From Parapristionchus giblindavisi (lineage: Eukaryota; Nematoda; Chromadorea; Rhabditida; Diplogasteridae), in assembly GCA_943737045.1 (NCBI GenBank), contig CALSFV010000008.1, positions 62,001 to 126,000 of the forward strand: DNA of 64,000 nucleotides, written 5' to 3'. The translations under genes and the position numbers were made by a program. Positions within the stretch are counted from its first letter, which is position 1. Each line of letters starts with the position of its first letter. The notes beneath the pieces were generated by a model. That model did no database searches, was not told the DNA's origin, and saw only the letters and a program-made list of their open reading frames with translations. Shown here one piece after another: positions 1 to 18,427 of the stretch.

Positions 1-69
1 CGGAGTCACATTTTCATCTTAAAGTACTCGAGAAACTACACATTTCATATGTTGATAACTTTTTCCTAG

Positions 70-124
70 CTCTCCAGTGAACCGTGAAAATCTCATCGGA
101 AGGAGCCTCAACGACGAACTTTGA
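70..124 (+). CDS. possible terminal exon of a gene extending off the left edge
   Basis: An acceptor-like TTTTCCTAG precedes position 70. One frame then reads SPVNRENLIGRSLNDEL and stops with TGA at 122-124. No family is recognised, and the rest of the gene would lie outside the window. It is short and could be chance. Confidence 0.25.
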
Positions 125-1263
125 CGTGAGCTCCTGGAGAGATGTTTGATCTCTCTTGCTACTCTGGCTCAAGGATGTCCTACCCAAGGGCCATCGAAAA
201 CTATAGAGAAAAGAGGGGGTCCACTGAAAAGTGTGTAGTAAATCAGACGATTTTGGTCAATTATTACGTTCCATTGAATATCTCGGTCTACACGAACATA
301 ATAAATATAGGTGAAACAAGATTCCGACAAGTGAGTTGGCACCAGTGACCTAGTGATAATCGAACTTGGTCAATAAATACACTGATTATCTATGACATGA
401 CAGTATATCCATGATGATTCGATTATATTGTCGTGAAAATATAACTCGCTTCATTTCTATCTATTGTGTTGGAAGTACAAGAGAGGGTGATGCATTTTTT
501 AATCGCCACTGGAAATGATTCGCCAGTCGAAATCATGTTTCGTCTATGCATTTAATCTCGAGGAGGAATACGAAATTTAATCCCATAGACCCATTGGAAA
601 CATAAATAGTATGAAACCTTTCAATAAAAATCAATATTCAGCAGCTAAAAATCTAAAATGCTAAAGAGCCAATAATCACAATGAGAACATGAGATTCGAG
701 TGATCAAGTCACTGCCTATTCCCCTTTCGGTAGCCTTGATGGACTGTCCAATGACGAATGTGCAAATCGGTAGAAAACTTTTGAGGTAACGCTAGACCAC
801 ATAGAGTTTGTCACTTATGCCTTCTTTGCACTGTGAACTGAAATCAGATCATTGCATTAATTTTAATTGAAAATTGCACAGCGATTTACATAATTCGAGG
901 CACCCATCGTTTTCTGTGTAGTCTCTCATATCTTCTTGTCCCTTACCTTCATCACTTCTATTCTTCATTTTCGTCCACTTCATTCTACTCCTCTTCACCA
1001 CTCATGAACGGTCCAAGGAAGTCAGAGGTGACTATGCTCTTTTTCGTTGCCTGACTTTATCGTGTTCTCTCATCATTTTTTCTAACCTCCTGACACACCC
1101 CAAGCTAATCTTACTACCCGCTCTGGTCACACTCTCTCGCAAACAAAGGCGGCGAGAGAGTGTTAGAGCGGAGATCTTCACATTAGCTTGGACTGTGTGC
1201 ATGCACTCTCCTTGTCCTATAACAAACATGTGTACCAAACGAAGATACGAACTCAATTTTTCA
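125..1263. other. intergenic stretch with repeat remnants
   Basis: No convincing gene is seen. About 690-810 resembles a decayed minus-strand copy of the tRNA-SINE at 4694-4954, sharing CCCCTTTCGG and AGACCAC blocks. A palindromic MITE lies at 1093-1199. The first exon of the phosphatase gene probably lies here but could not be fixed; an ATG at 1004 does not give the right phase. Confidence 0.5.
1093..1199. mobile_element. palindromic GAGAG-type MITE
   Basis: The ends are inverted (ACACCCCAAGCTAA and TTAGCTTGGACTGTGT). The centre holds CTCTGGTCACACTCTCTCGC facing GCGAGAGAGTGTTAGAGCGG. Other copies or remnants are at 2384-2470, 5337-5391, 7333-7448, 9870-9974, 17709-17827 and 58941-59055. Confidence 0.6.
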
Positions 1264-4200
1264 GGCCAAACCTAAGAAGAAACCAACCAAGGTTCGGAGC
1301 AAGACACTGGTTACCATAATCCCGACTCTACCGTAACCTTCCGTTCTTCCGTTCAGGACTCTGGCACGGTCAAGAAGTCGAAGACGCCCGTCGCCAGAAA
1401 ATCCAACGCTGGACACACACCTCCACGAGTGCAGAAGAAGTCTGTCACGCGTGAGTCCAACCTATTTTGCAGCACAACATACATGCTTATGGGTTCCAGG
1501 TCGCAGTGTCCCATCGACCAATGTCCCTAAGGCTGCAGCTACCCCTATGACACCGAGAACAACGAGTTCCACACCCGCAAAAACGCCACAAGTGAAACAA
1601 GTAAGAATTGGTAGATCAAACAATTATTGACCGATTCATTGATTAGTCAACATTTGTATTTGACAATGTGGGATAGTGTAGTTAGTTGTTTTTGAAGAAA
1701 AAAACCACCGCTCTACGACTTTTGCAATGCGTGTAATGCGTAAAATAGAAATAGATTAATTTAATTAACTTATTATAGTACACATATTAAAATTTTAAAT
1801 TTTATTTACATGCAAACTTAATAACCTAACTTAATAACCAATATCTCACTTATTGTTTCAGCAACCTCTGCAGCCCGTCAAGTCAGTGGATAGTTTGGAT
1901 ATGATTGCAACTGCGATCGGAGAGAACTCCACACCCAGCGAATTTGACTGCCTGGAGACCCACGCGCAGAAGGAAACGCAGAAGAAGGAGGTAGAGAAGA
2001 GGAAGAGGGAAAAGGAGAAGAAAGCAAGAGAACAACAGTTGAATAAACCGAATCAGAATAAGGATCGAACGGAAAAGGTAGCTCTAGCTCTGTCCACTTT
2101 TGAGACGATCTGGGCTTCTGGAGTAGTGCCGGTATTCCAAATAGCTCTTGCATCAATCATTAATCATTAGCCATTCACATTGAACTCTCCTCTAACCCCT
2201 CATTCGTCGAGAGAGGGGGTCGCAAATGCCTCTCCCATGAGTACTCACTCTAGATAGCCAGTGGGGAATAATCATGAATCATGTACGCCACCCTTGTATG
2301 TAGCATTAAGAATTCCCTGATATTCCTGATTAGGCTCAGTATATTGTTTCATTTTATCTCCACTTTTACTCCTCTCTATGGGGAAAGTCTCTCCGCACTG
2401 GTAACACTCTTGCATACAAAGATAGTGAGAGATGGTGGCGCGAGCGGAGAGTCAATTTTACTTTGGGATGTCATTTCAATGGTTAGTAGTTACGACTGCT
2501 AATTGTAAGTGGTTATTATTATAGGTACGAAAGGAAAAGGCTGATAAAGAACGTAAAGAGAAAGAGAGGATGGAAGCAGAAAGGAAACAGGCTGAGGAAA
2601 GGAAAGAGCAAGAAAGGAGAGAAATGGAGAGGAAACAAGCTGAGGAGAAGAAGATGACTGAAGCCAGAGCATTACAGGAGAAGGAAAAGGCAGAGAAATT
2701 AAAGGCTATGGAAAGGTACGCGGGTTTTGGGAGCAGTGCTTTGGCGGCATAAGTGACATGGTTTTCGGGCGCAGAAGCTTAGTACTTGTGTTTTTGACGA
2801 TCATGCGCTTCGATATCTGTGATCTTTGATCTTTGATCTTCTCTTTCAGTGAGTTGGACCCGAAGAAAAGGGCGGAAGAGGAGAACAAGGAAGGACACGG
2901 CACTATCACTGCTACGTTTGATCAATTTCTTCTAAAACTCGGTTTGATCTTTGATCTTTGGCGATTCTTGATCCTTAAAATCCTTCAGCCGAGAAGGGCT
3001 GGACTTCAATCTCCGAAGAGTTCAAGGTCGGATACAAGATGGTACGATTGAATGAAATTATTTTTGATCTTTGATCTTTTGATTGCAGAATCCCGAAGTT
3101 AATCGTGACACTCGATACGTCATCAACTTCAATGTACCACCGGACGGAGACTTCTACGACGCAAATCGTGTCGAAGTCGTCGGAGTCGATAACAAATTCA
3201 TCATAGCCACGGTAATCATTCCGTATTTGCACATGGTAGAAATTACGGTAATACTCTAGAAGCGGACGCGGAGCCTGAAAAACGCGCGCTCTGCCATTGG
3301 GCCGCACACTTTACACCTAAAAACTGCGCGCGCTGTTCTCTCCTCGTTCTAGCTCCGTCCAATTCGATAAATAAATATCCATTGAATTCATTTTTAACTA
3401 CTAAAATTCAGGCGCCGACAAGTGACAATGCAAGTCGCGAAACCTTCTGGCGAATGGTATATGATGTAAGCAATTGATCTTTGATCTTTGTTCAATCGAA
3501 GTAATTTTAGTCGAGCGTCTCTTCCATATTTTACCTGGAGAACTATGACGCCGATAGAAAAGGTTACTAAATCCCGGTTGCCATTCCGGACCCGCTATGG
3601 TTCTGATTTTCAGATCATTTTGTGCCGTGGAATCCGCTCGACTCGAAAGATTACGGTAAAATGACGGTTATGAACAAGAAGGTCACAGGGGAGGGATCCA
3701 TGCAAGCTATCTTGGAAGTGTTGCCTGATGGTATACGGTAGATCGTATCGATTGATTATACAATGACTCAATCTTAAGGGTGTTCGAACTCGTTGATTAC
3801 CCGATTTGTACAAGCGTACAAGTGGCCCGAACAGGTTCGATCGAAAGTTGAACTTTGGTCTTTGATCGTTGATATTTTCAGCTTCCAGTCTACGGAACTG
3901 AAACTCCTGAAGCAATGCCTGCAATCAAAGCTGTTCGATTGCTGAAGAACGAAGTAAAACCTCTCCCAGTCTGCCCATATAGATCTTTGATCTTTGTTCA
4001 GTATGGAACATCACTAGTGGTCTGCTCGAATGGATTGGGCAAGAGCGCGATGTTCATCATGCTTCACTCCATCATCGCACGACTGAATGCCAAGAAGGAC
4101 ACATCGGTTGGTCAAATTGAACTTTGATCTTTGATCTTTGAGTTCTTAAGGTTCCCACTATTCTCGAGTGCGTTCGTCGAGATCGATGGGGTGCCATCCA

Positions 4201-4471
4201 AACTGAGGAGCAATATCTAACTCTTCACCTGCTCCTACTCTATTACATCAGGGTACGTGAATCATTGATCTTTGATCTTTGAAAATCTGATCTTTGATCT
4301 TTGCAGACCAAGTTTGTCAAGCTAAAGGAGCCAACGCTGGCACTGCGACAAGCGCTCATCGATTTTTTGGAGATGAGGAGGACGAATGCAGAATCCAATG
4401 CTGCTGGAGCACCAAATCAGCAATTGGCGGACAGCGGCAACCACAACAACAATAGCCACTATTTGGGCTAG
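1264..4471 (+). CDS. protein tyrosine phosphatase-domain protein, predicted catalytically impaired
   Basis: Exons: 1264-1308, 1357-1450, 1500-1600, 1862-2077, 2525-2715, 2850-2941, 2989-3041, 3089-3211, 3412-3465, 3511-3562, 3614-3730, 3779-3834, 3882-3968, 4002-4106, 4151-4252, 4307-4471. They join in one frame to 550 codons plus TAG; the 5' end is missing. The N-terminal half is basic and Thr/Pro-rich, then a long Glu/Lys/Arg coiled-coil stretch. From 2850 a classical PTP fold can be followed: ANRV near the substrate loop, APTSDN with FWRMVYD, the WPD-loop region KWPEQ, the P-loop CSNGLGKSA, and RRDRWGAIQTEEQY (Q-loop). The WPD aspartate is Glu and the P-loop arginine is Lys, while the nucleophile Cys is kept. 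Nematodes have many such PTP proteins with repetitive N-termini. The intron at 3969-4001 is only 33 nt. Most introns carry TTTGATC repeats. Confidence 0.8.
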
Positions 4472-5649
4472 GCCCTGCCCCCAAATATCTGGCCCCGCCC
4501 ACAAACGATATTCTCATCCTTCCTCTCACGATAGCGCAACTAAACTACAGCTCTCGGATAAACGAGATTTGGCCTGTAGAAATTCTGTGTTGGATGATTG
4601 TAAAAGCATTACGTTGCAATTTGCATTACAGTGCAGTATCATAATATAAACATACTTCATAGGATCACTTCTGTAGTTTGTATATATTATTATAAAAGGT
4701 AAAGGTACAACCCGTTATTCAAGGCACACGAAGTCCTGCGGGTTATCACTGCTAGGCCAGTGATATTTCAAGGCCAATTCAGTCCGGAGGGCCTAATCTC
4801 TTCTTCGGACCTACTTTACCGCATGATCTAGTCACTACCAATTCCCCTTTCGGGCGCCTTGGTGAGGCGGAGGCGGTGAAACGACCGGGAATCGAACCCA
4901 GGACAGATGGAATGATGGGGCGCGCCATAGACCACTACACCACTTCGCCTCCACTATATTATTATGAACACGAAAAATTTAATTATCCATATTTGCATTT
5001 ATCTTTCAAATTCTGAAATTTACCCTCTGTCCTCTTGATATTACTTGCATTTTGATTACTCTCTACCAGGTAGAGTACAATTAAGGGCGAAGTACATTAT
5101 ATAAAACATTTATTCGTACTCTTGTGATCTGTATAATATGCAAAAAGTTCCGGCCCGCAGTTTAGGCAAGGGGTTCTTGACAGCGGAACCCTACTCGGTG
5201 AATACAAATGTTTATCGTACAATAATCTTCTATCTTTATCGTATTCTGGCACAACACAGTCACAGAGAACATTAATTGTTATTATATGTTAAAAAAATAC
5301 GCCCGAGCTTATTTGAACCTCTTCGATCTGACAATGCTCTCAGAGAGTGTTGCCAGAGCGGAGAGAGAAATTAGCTTGGGTTTAGCTTTAAAAAATCATG
5401 AAAAGAACAGTAAGAAAAGGAGACAAATTTTTTTATGTAGCCTCAAAATGGACAGATTCGAGAAGTTGGGATTTGTATCTCAAGACATTTTTTTGTACTT
5501 TCCTTCCCTTTTGAACTGATCAAACGCTTTTTGTTTAGAGATCTATATCACGTACTACAGGAATACTACTGGGTTAAGTGGAATACTGATTAGAAACACT
5601 GACATTCAGATTACAGTCAGATTCTGAAATTATCGATTGATTTATTGAT
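4472..5649. other. intergenic stretch between phosphatase and tubulin genes (convergent)
   Basis: It holds the 3' flanks of the two convergent genes, a full SINE at 4694-4954, and a half-copy of the GAGAG-type MITE at about 5337-5391 (GAGAGTGTTGCCAGAGCGGA then TTAGCTTGGG). No further gene is seen. Confidence 0.6.
4694..4954 (-). mobile_element. tRNA-derived SINE, full length
   Basis: Read on the minus strand, the head (right end) has an A-box-like TGGTGTAGTGG and a B-box GGTTCGATTCC about 45 bases downstream, the internal RNA polymerase III promoter of a tRNA. It is followed by an unrelated body and a GGTACCTTTACC-type tail. An 11-bp direct repeat TATATTATTAT flanks it (4683-4693 and 4955-4965). 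Extra bases between the T-arm and the acceptor-like strand rule out an ordinary tRNA gene. A 5'-truncated copy lies at 56664-56836. Confidence 0.85.
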
Positions 5650-8653
<3,004 letters not shown>

Positions 8654-8904
8654 TCTGATAAGATTATCGATTGAATAAACTATCAATTTTTATAAACATA
8701 GAAAAGTCGAAGGGGATTTTACGACTATTATAATTATGAATTATGGTCGTGAAATAAAAGTATGAGTGCGCGTGGAGATAAGTATTGGTGAAATAATATT
8801 GCGAATTGACAATGAGATCCATGATATCTGTTATAGTCGGCACAATAATATTCGGTGACCTAATTTTAATATAATTTTTCACCAGATCTCCATGACCACA
8901 CATG

Positions 8905-9190
8905 AAATTAAAATAGAGATAGATCATAATAGACATTCAATTGTACTCTTATTGTTAGAATAGGGTATTCAAAAGTAACGATTCACTGTTTCGGCCGATA
9001 GGTTCTAGACAGCGAACCTCTTCTATAATTAGTGTAATATAATTTTAAGTTTAAGTGTAGTTAGGATATCATCAAGCAAAATGCGAAAAACGTGCATTTT
9101 TTCTATAAAATACAAGGGCTTGCAAGACTATATTAAAATGTTAGAGCGCCTGTCGGAAGCAAGTTTCTCCCGCCCTTATTAATTTCATGA
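8905..9190 (-). promoter_or_regulatory. conserved block upstream of beta-tubulin copy 1
   Basis: The sequence around GCGCCTGTCGGAAGCA, an adjacent TACAAGGG-type stretch and AATTAAAATAGA at the left recur in the same order at 18428-18600 upstream of copy 2. Most other noncoding sequence between the copies has diverged. Retention suggests promoter, enhancer or 5'-leader function; inference only. Confidence 0.5.
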
Positions 9191-9254
9191 GACATTCAAA
9201 AACAGTAGTTCTGAACTTGTCTTTACAAAAAAACTGCAACGGTTACCTCACATT

Positions 9255-9377
9255 CTTAAAGGGAGCGTAACCCACTCAATGGTTTCTTTTTTTCGCGCAA
9301 TGCTATCTCTTTGTTAGAGAACAGAGAAATAGTGTGCGCAATGAAGGGGCCATTGAGAGAGGTAACGCTCCCTTTAA
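9255..9377. mobile_element. short palindromic MITE flanked by TTAA
   Basis: The left end TTAAAGGGAGCGTAAC is mirrored by GTTACGCTCCCTTTAA at the right (right end read in complement). Inner arms CTCAATGG and CCATTGAG also pair. The TTAA at both ends resembles piggyBac-type target duplication. No coding capacity. Confidence 0.7.
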
Positions 9378-9869
9378 AGCAGAATTCAAAATGAAATCGT
9401 TCTTTGAGATAGTTTTGATGGTGGAGAAAAAATTTTCCGGAACGTCTGGCAATGAGGCGTAAAGCAGACTTCTTCATACAATCTGCTCTCACACAGTTCC
9501 ACAAACTGAATAACATTTACTCAAAATAATGATAATACAGTACTCACTGTCCTAAATAGTTCTCTAGTCGTAGATAGTGTGGACAACATCAGCTCTATAT
9601 TTTTCATTCTCTACACTTTCCCATGTCTCATACTCTTGTTTTCCCGTATCTCTCTCTCATTCTACTATCATCTCTCCTTGTCTATAGTTAACCCTAGAAT
9701 CAATTCGATTGTCGCTATGGCAATGGTGGGAGCGTGAGAGCAGCCGAGTTGTTGATATTGAGATATGTAGATATGAATCATATCATAAACAGAGAGGGAC
9801 AATGAATGAATGAAAAAGGAGTGGTGTAGTATGATAATCATGAGAATTTCAGTTTAATTGCTGAATTTT

Positions 9870-9974
9870 CACACCCCCTAATGTTACTTTCCGCTCTGTC
9901 GACGCTCTCTCGTAAACAAAGAAAGAGAGAGAGCATTGCCAGAGCGTTTAAGATTAACTCGGGTTATGCCTTTA
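9870..9974. mobile_element. palindromic GAGAG-type MITE
   Basis: Ends ACACCCCC and GGGTTATGCCTTTAA; centre CCGCTCTGTCGACGCTCTCT facing AGAGAGAGCATTGCCAGAGC. It lies just upstream of the LINE. Confidence 0.6.
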
Positions 9975-10157
9975 AATCTTTGGACGACCATATTCTATGC
10001 CACCGATGAATTGCACGGGCGATTGCTTCGATGTGGTAGGAAACAGCAGAATATTTTAAATGTATGTATCTTTCTTCGAAACATTTCCGCTCACATTTTT
10101 CTCAACACCCAAACCTTGTGCACGCAAATTACGCTCATCAAATCCTGTTCTACATAA

Positions 10158-12611
10158 TTTATTTATTCCAACAGTCCCACTTGTATTATCGATTCTTTTC
10201 TTGAGTGCCTAGAATGGCTAAATCAATTGTACCTTAGCAATATCTGTCCAATCATTATAACTGGGGATTTCAACTGTAAGGAAGTAGATTGGCCATCTTT
10301 ATCCGTTCCTTCTCTTTCCATATCACATCCATCGTCAGCCCTCCTTCACTTCTCTATCTCTTCATCTCTTACACAATTGATTATCGATCCAACTAGAGGC
10401 AACCATATCCTTGATCTACTCTTAACTTCTCATCCTTCCATAATATCATCCTCATTTGTAGAAGCTCCTCTCCCATCTTTAGATCATTCTATTGTACGCT
10501 TTAGTCTAGCCACCTCTCTCACGAAACCTAAACCATGTAAGCGCCGCAACTATGCAAATGTAGACTGGAACCTTGTTAATTTCGAAATAGACTCGATTGA
10601 TTGGAATTCCCTATTCTCTAATCACACTGATGCCACCTTAACCTATGCTATTTTTGTAGACACTATATTATCTATTATTGATCGCAACGTACCCTATAGA
10701 TCGGTATCCAACAAACTCCTTAAATTCTCGCCCAAAGCTCGTAGATTGCTGTCAAAATGTAGGTCTCTATACAGAATGCGCACATCTATAGGTTTATCAC
10801 CTTATCTCCGCGCTAGTTCCTTTCTTAGAAAGTGCATTGGACAAACCCGTAAGAAAAAAGAAAAATCTCTATTACGATCTCGTAATCTTCGCTCATTCTA
10901 TGCGTATTCTAGTTCAAAGATCAAAGATCAATCTCTATCGCTTCCTACTCTTGTCTCTCCTGATGGTTCGCATTGCACCACTGACCATTTAAAGGCTAAT
11001 GAACTGGCTCGTCATTTCTTGCAATCATTTAATAGCAATTCTTATCGTACGCCTGATACTTTCTCGCTCTCTTCTAATAGAACCATTGACTATATAGACA
11101 TCCATCCCATTACGGTATCTAAACTTTTGCGCTCTTTGCCTGCTCGTAACTCCTCCTCTCCCGATAACATACCATATATATTTCTTAAGCGCACCTCAGA
11201 CCATATATGTGTCCCTCTTACCATTATTTACAATCGGTTTCTTTTGCACGGATCTTCACCTTCATCTTGGCAAACTGCCAATGTCAGAGGCATATACAAG
11301 CGAAAGGGGCCTAAAAACGATGCCTCGTCCTATCGACCAATCTCACTTACGTGTTCTACATCAAAAGTATTTGAAAGGATAGTTGTCGCTGCTCTTTGGC
11401 AGCATCTAATCGATAATAAACTAGTCTCCCCCTGTCAACATGGTTTTACGCCAAATCGATCTTGTGTTTCTGCCATACTTTCCTCTTTCTCCCATTGGTA
11501 CCCTGCTTTAGACAAAAACAAGTTCATATCAGTAGCATTCATTGATTTCTCGAAAGCTTTTGATTCAATTCCTATTGATCTACTTCTACATAAATGTTCG
11601 CTTTTGGGTATTAAAGGGTCTCTTCTTAATTGGATTCGTTCTTTTCTTACTAATCGATCTCAATCTGTTATTGTAGGGGATACCGTATCCCAGCCTTTCA
11701 ATGTACTATCAGGAGTTCCCCAGGGTAGTTGTCTCGGTCCACTGCTTTTCTGCATGTACATTAGTGATCTACCACATGTACTCCCATCTACAGTACACTG
11801 TGTTATCTATGCAGATGACGTCAAACTTTACTCTATATCTGATACATCCGCCCTCCAAACAGCTCTTTCCACATTGCAACAATGGTCGTCTCAATGGGGT
11901 TTATCTATCTCACTTTCCAAAACAGTTATTATGCGCATTGGAAATAATCATCCAGATATCGACTTCTTGATCAATAACACTCCCCTTCCTGTAGTGAAGC
12001 AATTCACTGATCTTGGCGTTACCTACAGTAATACTCTCTGCTTTTCATCTCACATTCTATCCATAGTCTCTAGAGCCAAAGCTAGATGTTCATACATCTA
12101 CCGTATTTTCTCCTCGAAAAATCCTATGTTGTACGCTCGCATGTTCTCCTTATATGTTAGGCCTATACTAGAGTATGCTTGCGAAATATGGTCTCCACGC
12201 GAACAATATCTTATCGACCTCATAGAGAAAGTTCAAAGATCATTTACACGTAGTATATATGCCAAATGCGGTCTCACTCCTACCTCTTATTCGAATCGAT
12301 TATCACACCTCAACCTTGATCTCCTTGAGCAAAGACGCACCCTTATAGACTTGAGTTTCACTTATAAAGTAGTGCATGGACTAGTTAGTATAGACAATCC
12401 CACCTTTCTTTTATCTTCACCCTCTAGAATTTCCCGTAGACACAACTATATTCTTCGTAAACACCCTTGTAGATCCACTCGTTTCTCTCATTTCTTTTCA
12501 AACCGTATTGTAAACGTTTGGAACTCTCTTCCCAATAGCTCGATTATATGTCCTAATCCAAAGTCGTTTAGTAATTCAATTAGATCAATTATATGTAGCT
12601 CTTCTTCTTAA
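10158..12611 (+). pseudogene. LINE ORF2 fragment: end of APE endonuclease plus reverse transcriptase
   Basis: The frame is open from 10158 to the TAA at 12609-12611 but has no plausible ATG at its start, so the element is 5'-truncated inside the endonuclease. The endonuclease end is visible as IIITGDFN and SLDHS. The reverse transcriptase follows: YRPISLT, then FIDFSKAFDSI, GVPQGSCLGPLLF, the catalytic YADDVKLY, and FTDLGVTY. The C-terminus contains a NVWNSLPNSS-type motif common in jockey/CR1 elements. The RT frame is uninterrupted, suggesting a fairly young copy. Near 10915-10931 an in-frame CAAAGATCAAAGATC matches the host intron repeat in complement. Without an ATG or full endonuclease it is unlikely to be autonomous. 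Confidence 0.9.
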
Positions 12612-12751
12612 GTTAACTTTTTCGATTTCCACTACTATACTTATGCTGCCCCGTTGTGGCATAGTAAATTATGTATCCAACCATTTTTCTTGTTTGTGTC
12701 CTATGTATTGTTCATTATGTACCAGCATAATAAAGATAGTATTAGTATAAC
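10158..12751 (+). mobile_element. 5'-truncated non-LTR retrotransposon (jockey/CR1-like)
   Basis: It includes the long frame described at 10158-12611 plus about 140 bp of 3' untranslated sequence ending in an AGTATTAGTATAA-like tail. It sits between the 5' flank of tubulin copy 1 and the 3' end of copy 2, so it probably inserted after the tandem duplication. Exact ends and target duplication were not found. Confidence 0.85.
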
Positions 12752-13238
12752 AGTGAATCGCTGAGAGAACGGTTGAAAGCATGAATTATCGATTGATTTT
12801 TTTGAAAAAAAGTGAATTATCGATTGAAATTAGCGAACAAACGGACTAGGAAAATAGTAAAAAGTCTGGGACATTAAACTAGGGGAAAATGAGATCGAAA
12901 AGAAAGAGGAGAAAAGAGGGAAGACGCAAACGCTATAATCACCACGGTAACTGAAGGTGGGGTGTGGGAGAGACAGAGGAAGAGGGAGAGGGAGAGGGAG
13001 AGGGACTGAGTGAAACTACTAGTTAGTTAGTATGTATAAATGGCTTCAGAGCAACGACAGCAATACGGCGAGATAGTATGGATAAGTGAGAGAGTGCACA
13101 GAGAAATTAGAGATAGAGGAGATAGTATGGAAAAGTAAGAGGGTACCAGACAGGCCAGAGGGATAGACGAGAGAGTGCGGATATCGAGAGAGTGTCAGAG
13201 GGTTAGACTAGAGAATGTTGGAAATTGAGAGACGTCGC
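12752..13238. other. spacer between LINE and beta-tubulin copy 2
   Basis: Purine-rich low-complexity sequence (GAGAGG repeats near 12970-13010 and many AGAG runs to 13230). No gene seen; it includes the 3' flank of tubulin copy 2. Confidence 0.6.
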
Positions 13239-17220
<3,982 letters not shown>

Positions 17221-17237
17221 CCTGAGATGATTATCAT

Positions 17238-17495
17238 TGATTTGTAGTGGTGAATAAATTCCACATTTTTATTAAAAGGAATATAAGAGGAATCGAATTT
17301 CGAAGTGCGCAGAGTGATAATAAATAGGGGTGAAACAATAATGCACCAAGTACATACGTGTTGTTCAAGAGGCACGATGATAAAAGAAAATAGGCGGAGT
17401 TTGAAAAACGAGGAGCGTTTCCTCTGTTCTTCTTTTCGTTTCACAACTTTTTGGAGCAGCTGATTAATGTGGAATTTATTCACCACTACAAATCA
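17238..17495. mobile_element. 258-bp foldback element next to the tubulin copy 2 start
   Basis: TGATTTGTAGTGGTGAATAA at the left is repeated in complement at the right as TTATTCACCACTACAAATCA; the arms are about 28-30 bp. It lies 18 bp upstream of the ATG of copy 2, so it probably forms part of its leader or promoter. Confidence 0.75.
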
Positions 17496-17708
17496 AATCA
17501 TTTATTATCCCGTATAAGAAAGAAAGGTATGGTATGGTATGAAGTGGTATGAAGTCCATACTACAAAGAGCTTTAAATCGCTAAAGAGAGATATGATAAT
17601 GAAACGGAAGTGGACGGAGAAAATCTGATATCGATGAATAGAAAGCAAATGATATCGTATCACGACAATTTGGAGAACATTCATTGGCTAGTATGAGCAA
17701 ATAACTGC

Positions 17709-17827
17709 TTAAAGTGGCACCCCGAGTTTGTTTCAAACTCTCCGCCCCGACCACACTCTCTCACTTTCTTCGCCTGCGAGAGACTATTGCCAATGCGGAG
17801 AGTGAAACTAGCTCGGGGCAGTTCTTT
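17709..17827. mobile_element. palindromic GAGAG-type MITE
   Basis: Starts TTAAAGTGGCACCCCGAG and ends CTCGGGGCAGTTCTTTA, with CACACTCTCTCAC and GCGAGAGACTATTGCC between. Same family as 7333-7448. Confidence 0.65.
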
Positions 17828-17902
17828 AGCGCTCCGTAGTGACACCTAACAATAAGACAGTATGAAATGGGTCGATTCAACAAGGGACGTTGGCCCTCTG
17901 AC

Positions 17903-17990
17903 ATCCCTCTCCCTCTACCTCTCCGTTTCCTCTCCCTCTCCCTCTCCCTCTCCCTCTCCCTCTCCCTCTCCCTCTCCCTCTCCCTCTCAT
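17903..17990. repeat. CCCTCT microsatellite
   Basis: A near-perfect run of CCCTCT hexamers on the plus strand. Similar but less regular CT-rich sequence recurs at 19740-19860 and 20010-20045. Confidence 0.9.
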
Positions 17991-18427
17991 TTGTTAGGTG
18001 ACTCTTCCAGAGGGCCGAAGTCATGGAAACGCGAAGGCAGTTTTGGAGGGTGGGGAGGAAAAGTGGACTACGCACTCGACAAGTGGGATTGGATGAGTAC
18101 AGAGTATAATAATACACAGCGTACAGAAATGATGATGAAATAATCTTACAGTTCTCTCAAGGGATATGGTTGAGCATGTGCAAAAGGGATTCTAGACATC
18201 GTACATTCAGGAAGTCTACAAGTTTTTTTTAAACCCTTTCCTCGTTTCTCCCGATAAATATATATTATTATTATTAAACTAGACGAAATTCAAAGAGATT
18301 TACAGTAGGATCACAAAATAGAAGATTTTCCCTGATAATAAAGCACATCTCATGCAGTGTTTCATAGTCGCGAAAAGAAAAGAATAGGAGAGAATGCAAA
18401 ACGGGAGATTTTTGCTCGTTTTAATGA

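Larger units (their letters stand above)
8654..10157. other. upstream region of beta-tubulin copy 1
   Basis: No protein gene is seen. It holds the block shared with copy 2 (8905-9190), a TTAA-flanked palindromic element at 9255-9377, CT-rich sequence near 9600-9680, and a GAGAG-type MITE at 9870-9974. Confidence 0.6.

Noticed and set aside
142..348. 68-codon frame as first exon of the phosphatase
   Set aside because: No donor in the right phase and no PTP or Lys-rich character.
2820..4305. TTTGATC arrays as CRISPR-like repeats
   Set aside because: Units are contiguous 7-mers without spacers, lie in introns of a eukaryotic gene, and there are no cas genes.
4868..4952. Functional tRNA gene on the minus strand
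   Set aside because: Extra bases disrupt the acceptor/T-arm spacing, and the region continues into a SINE body with a target duplication.
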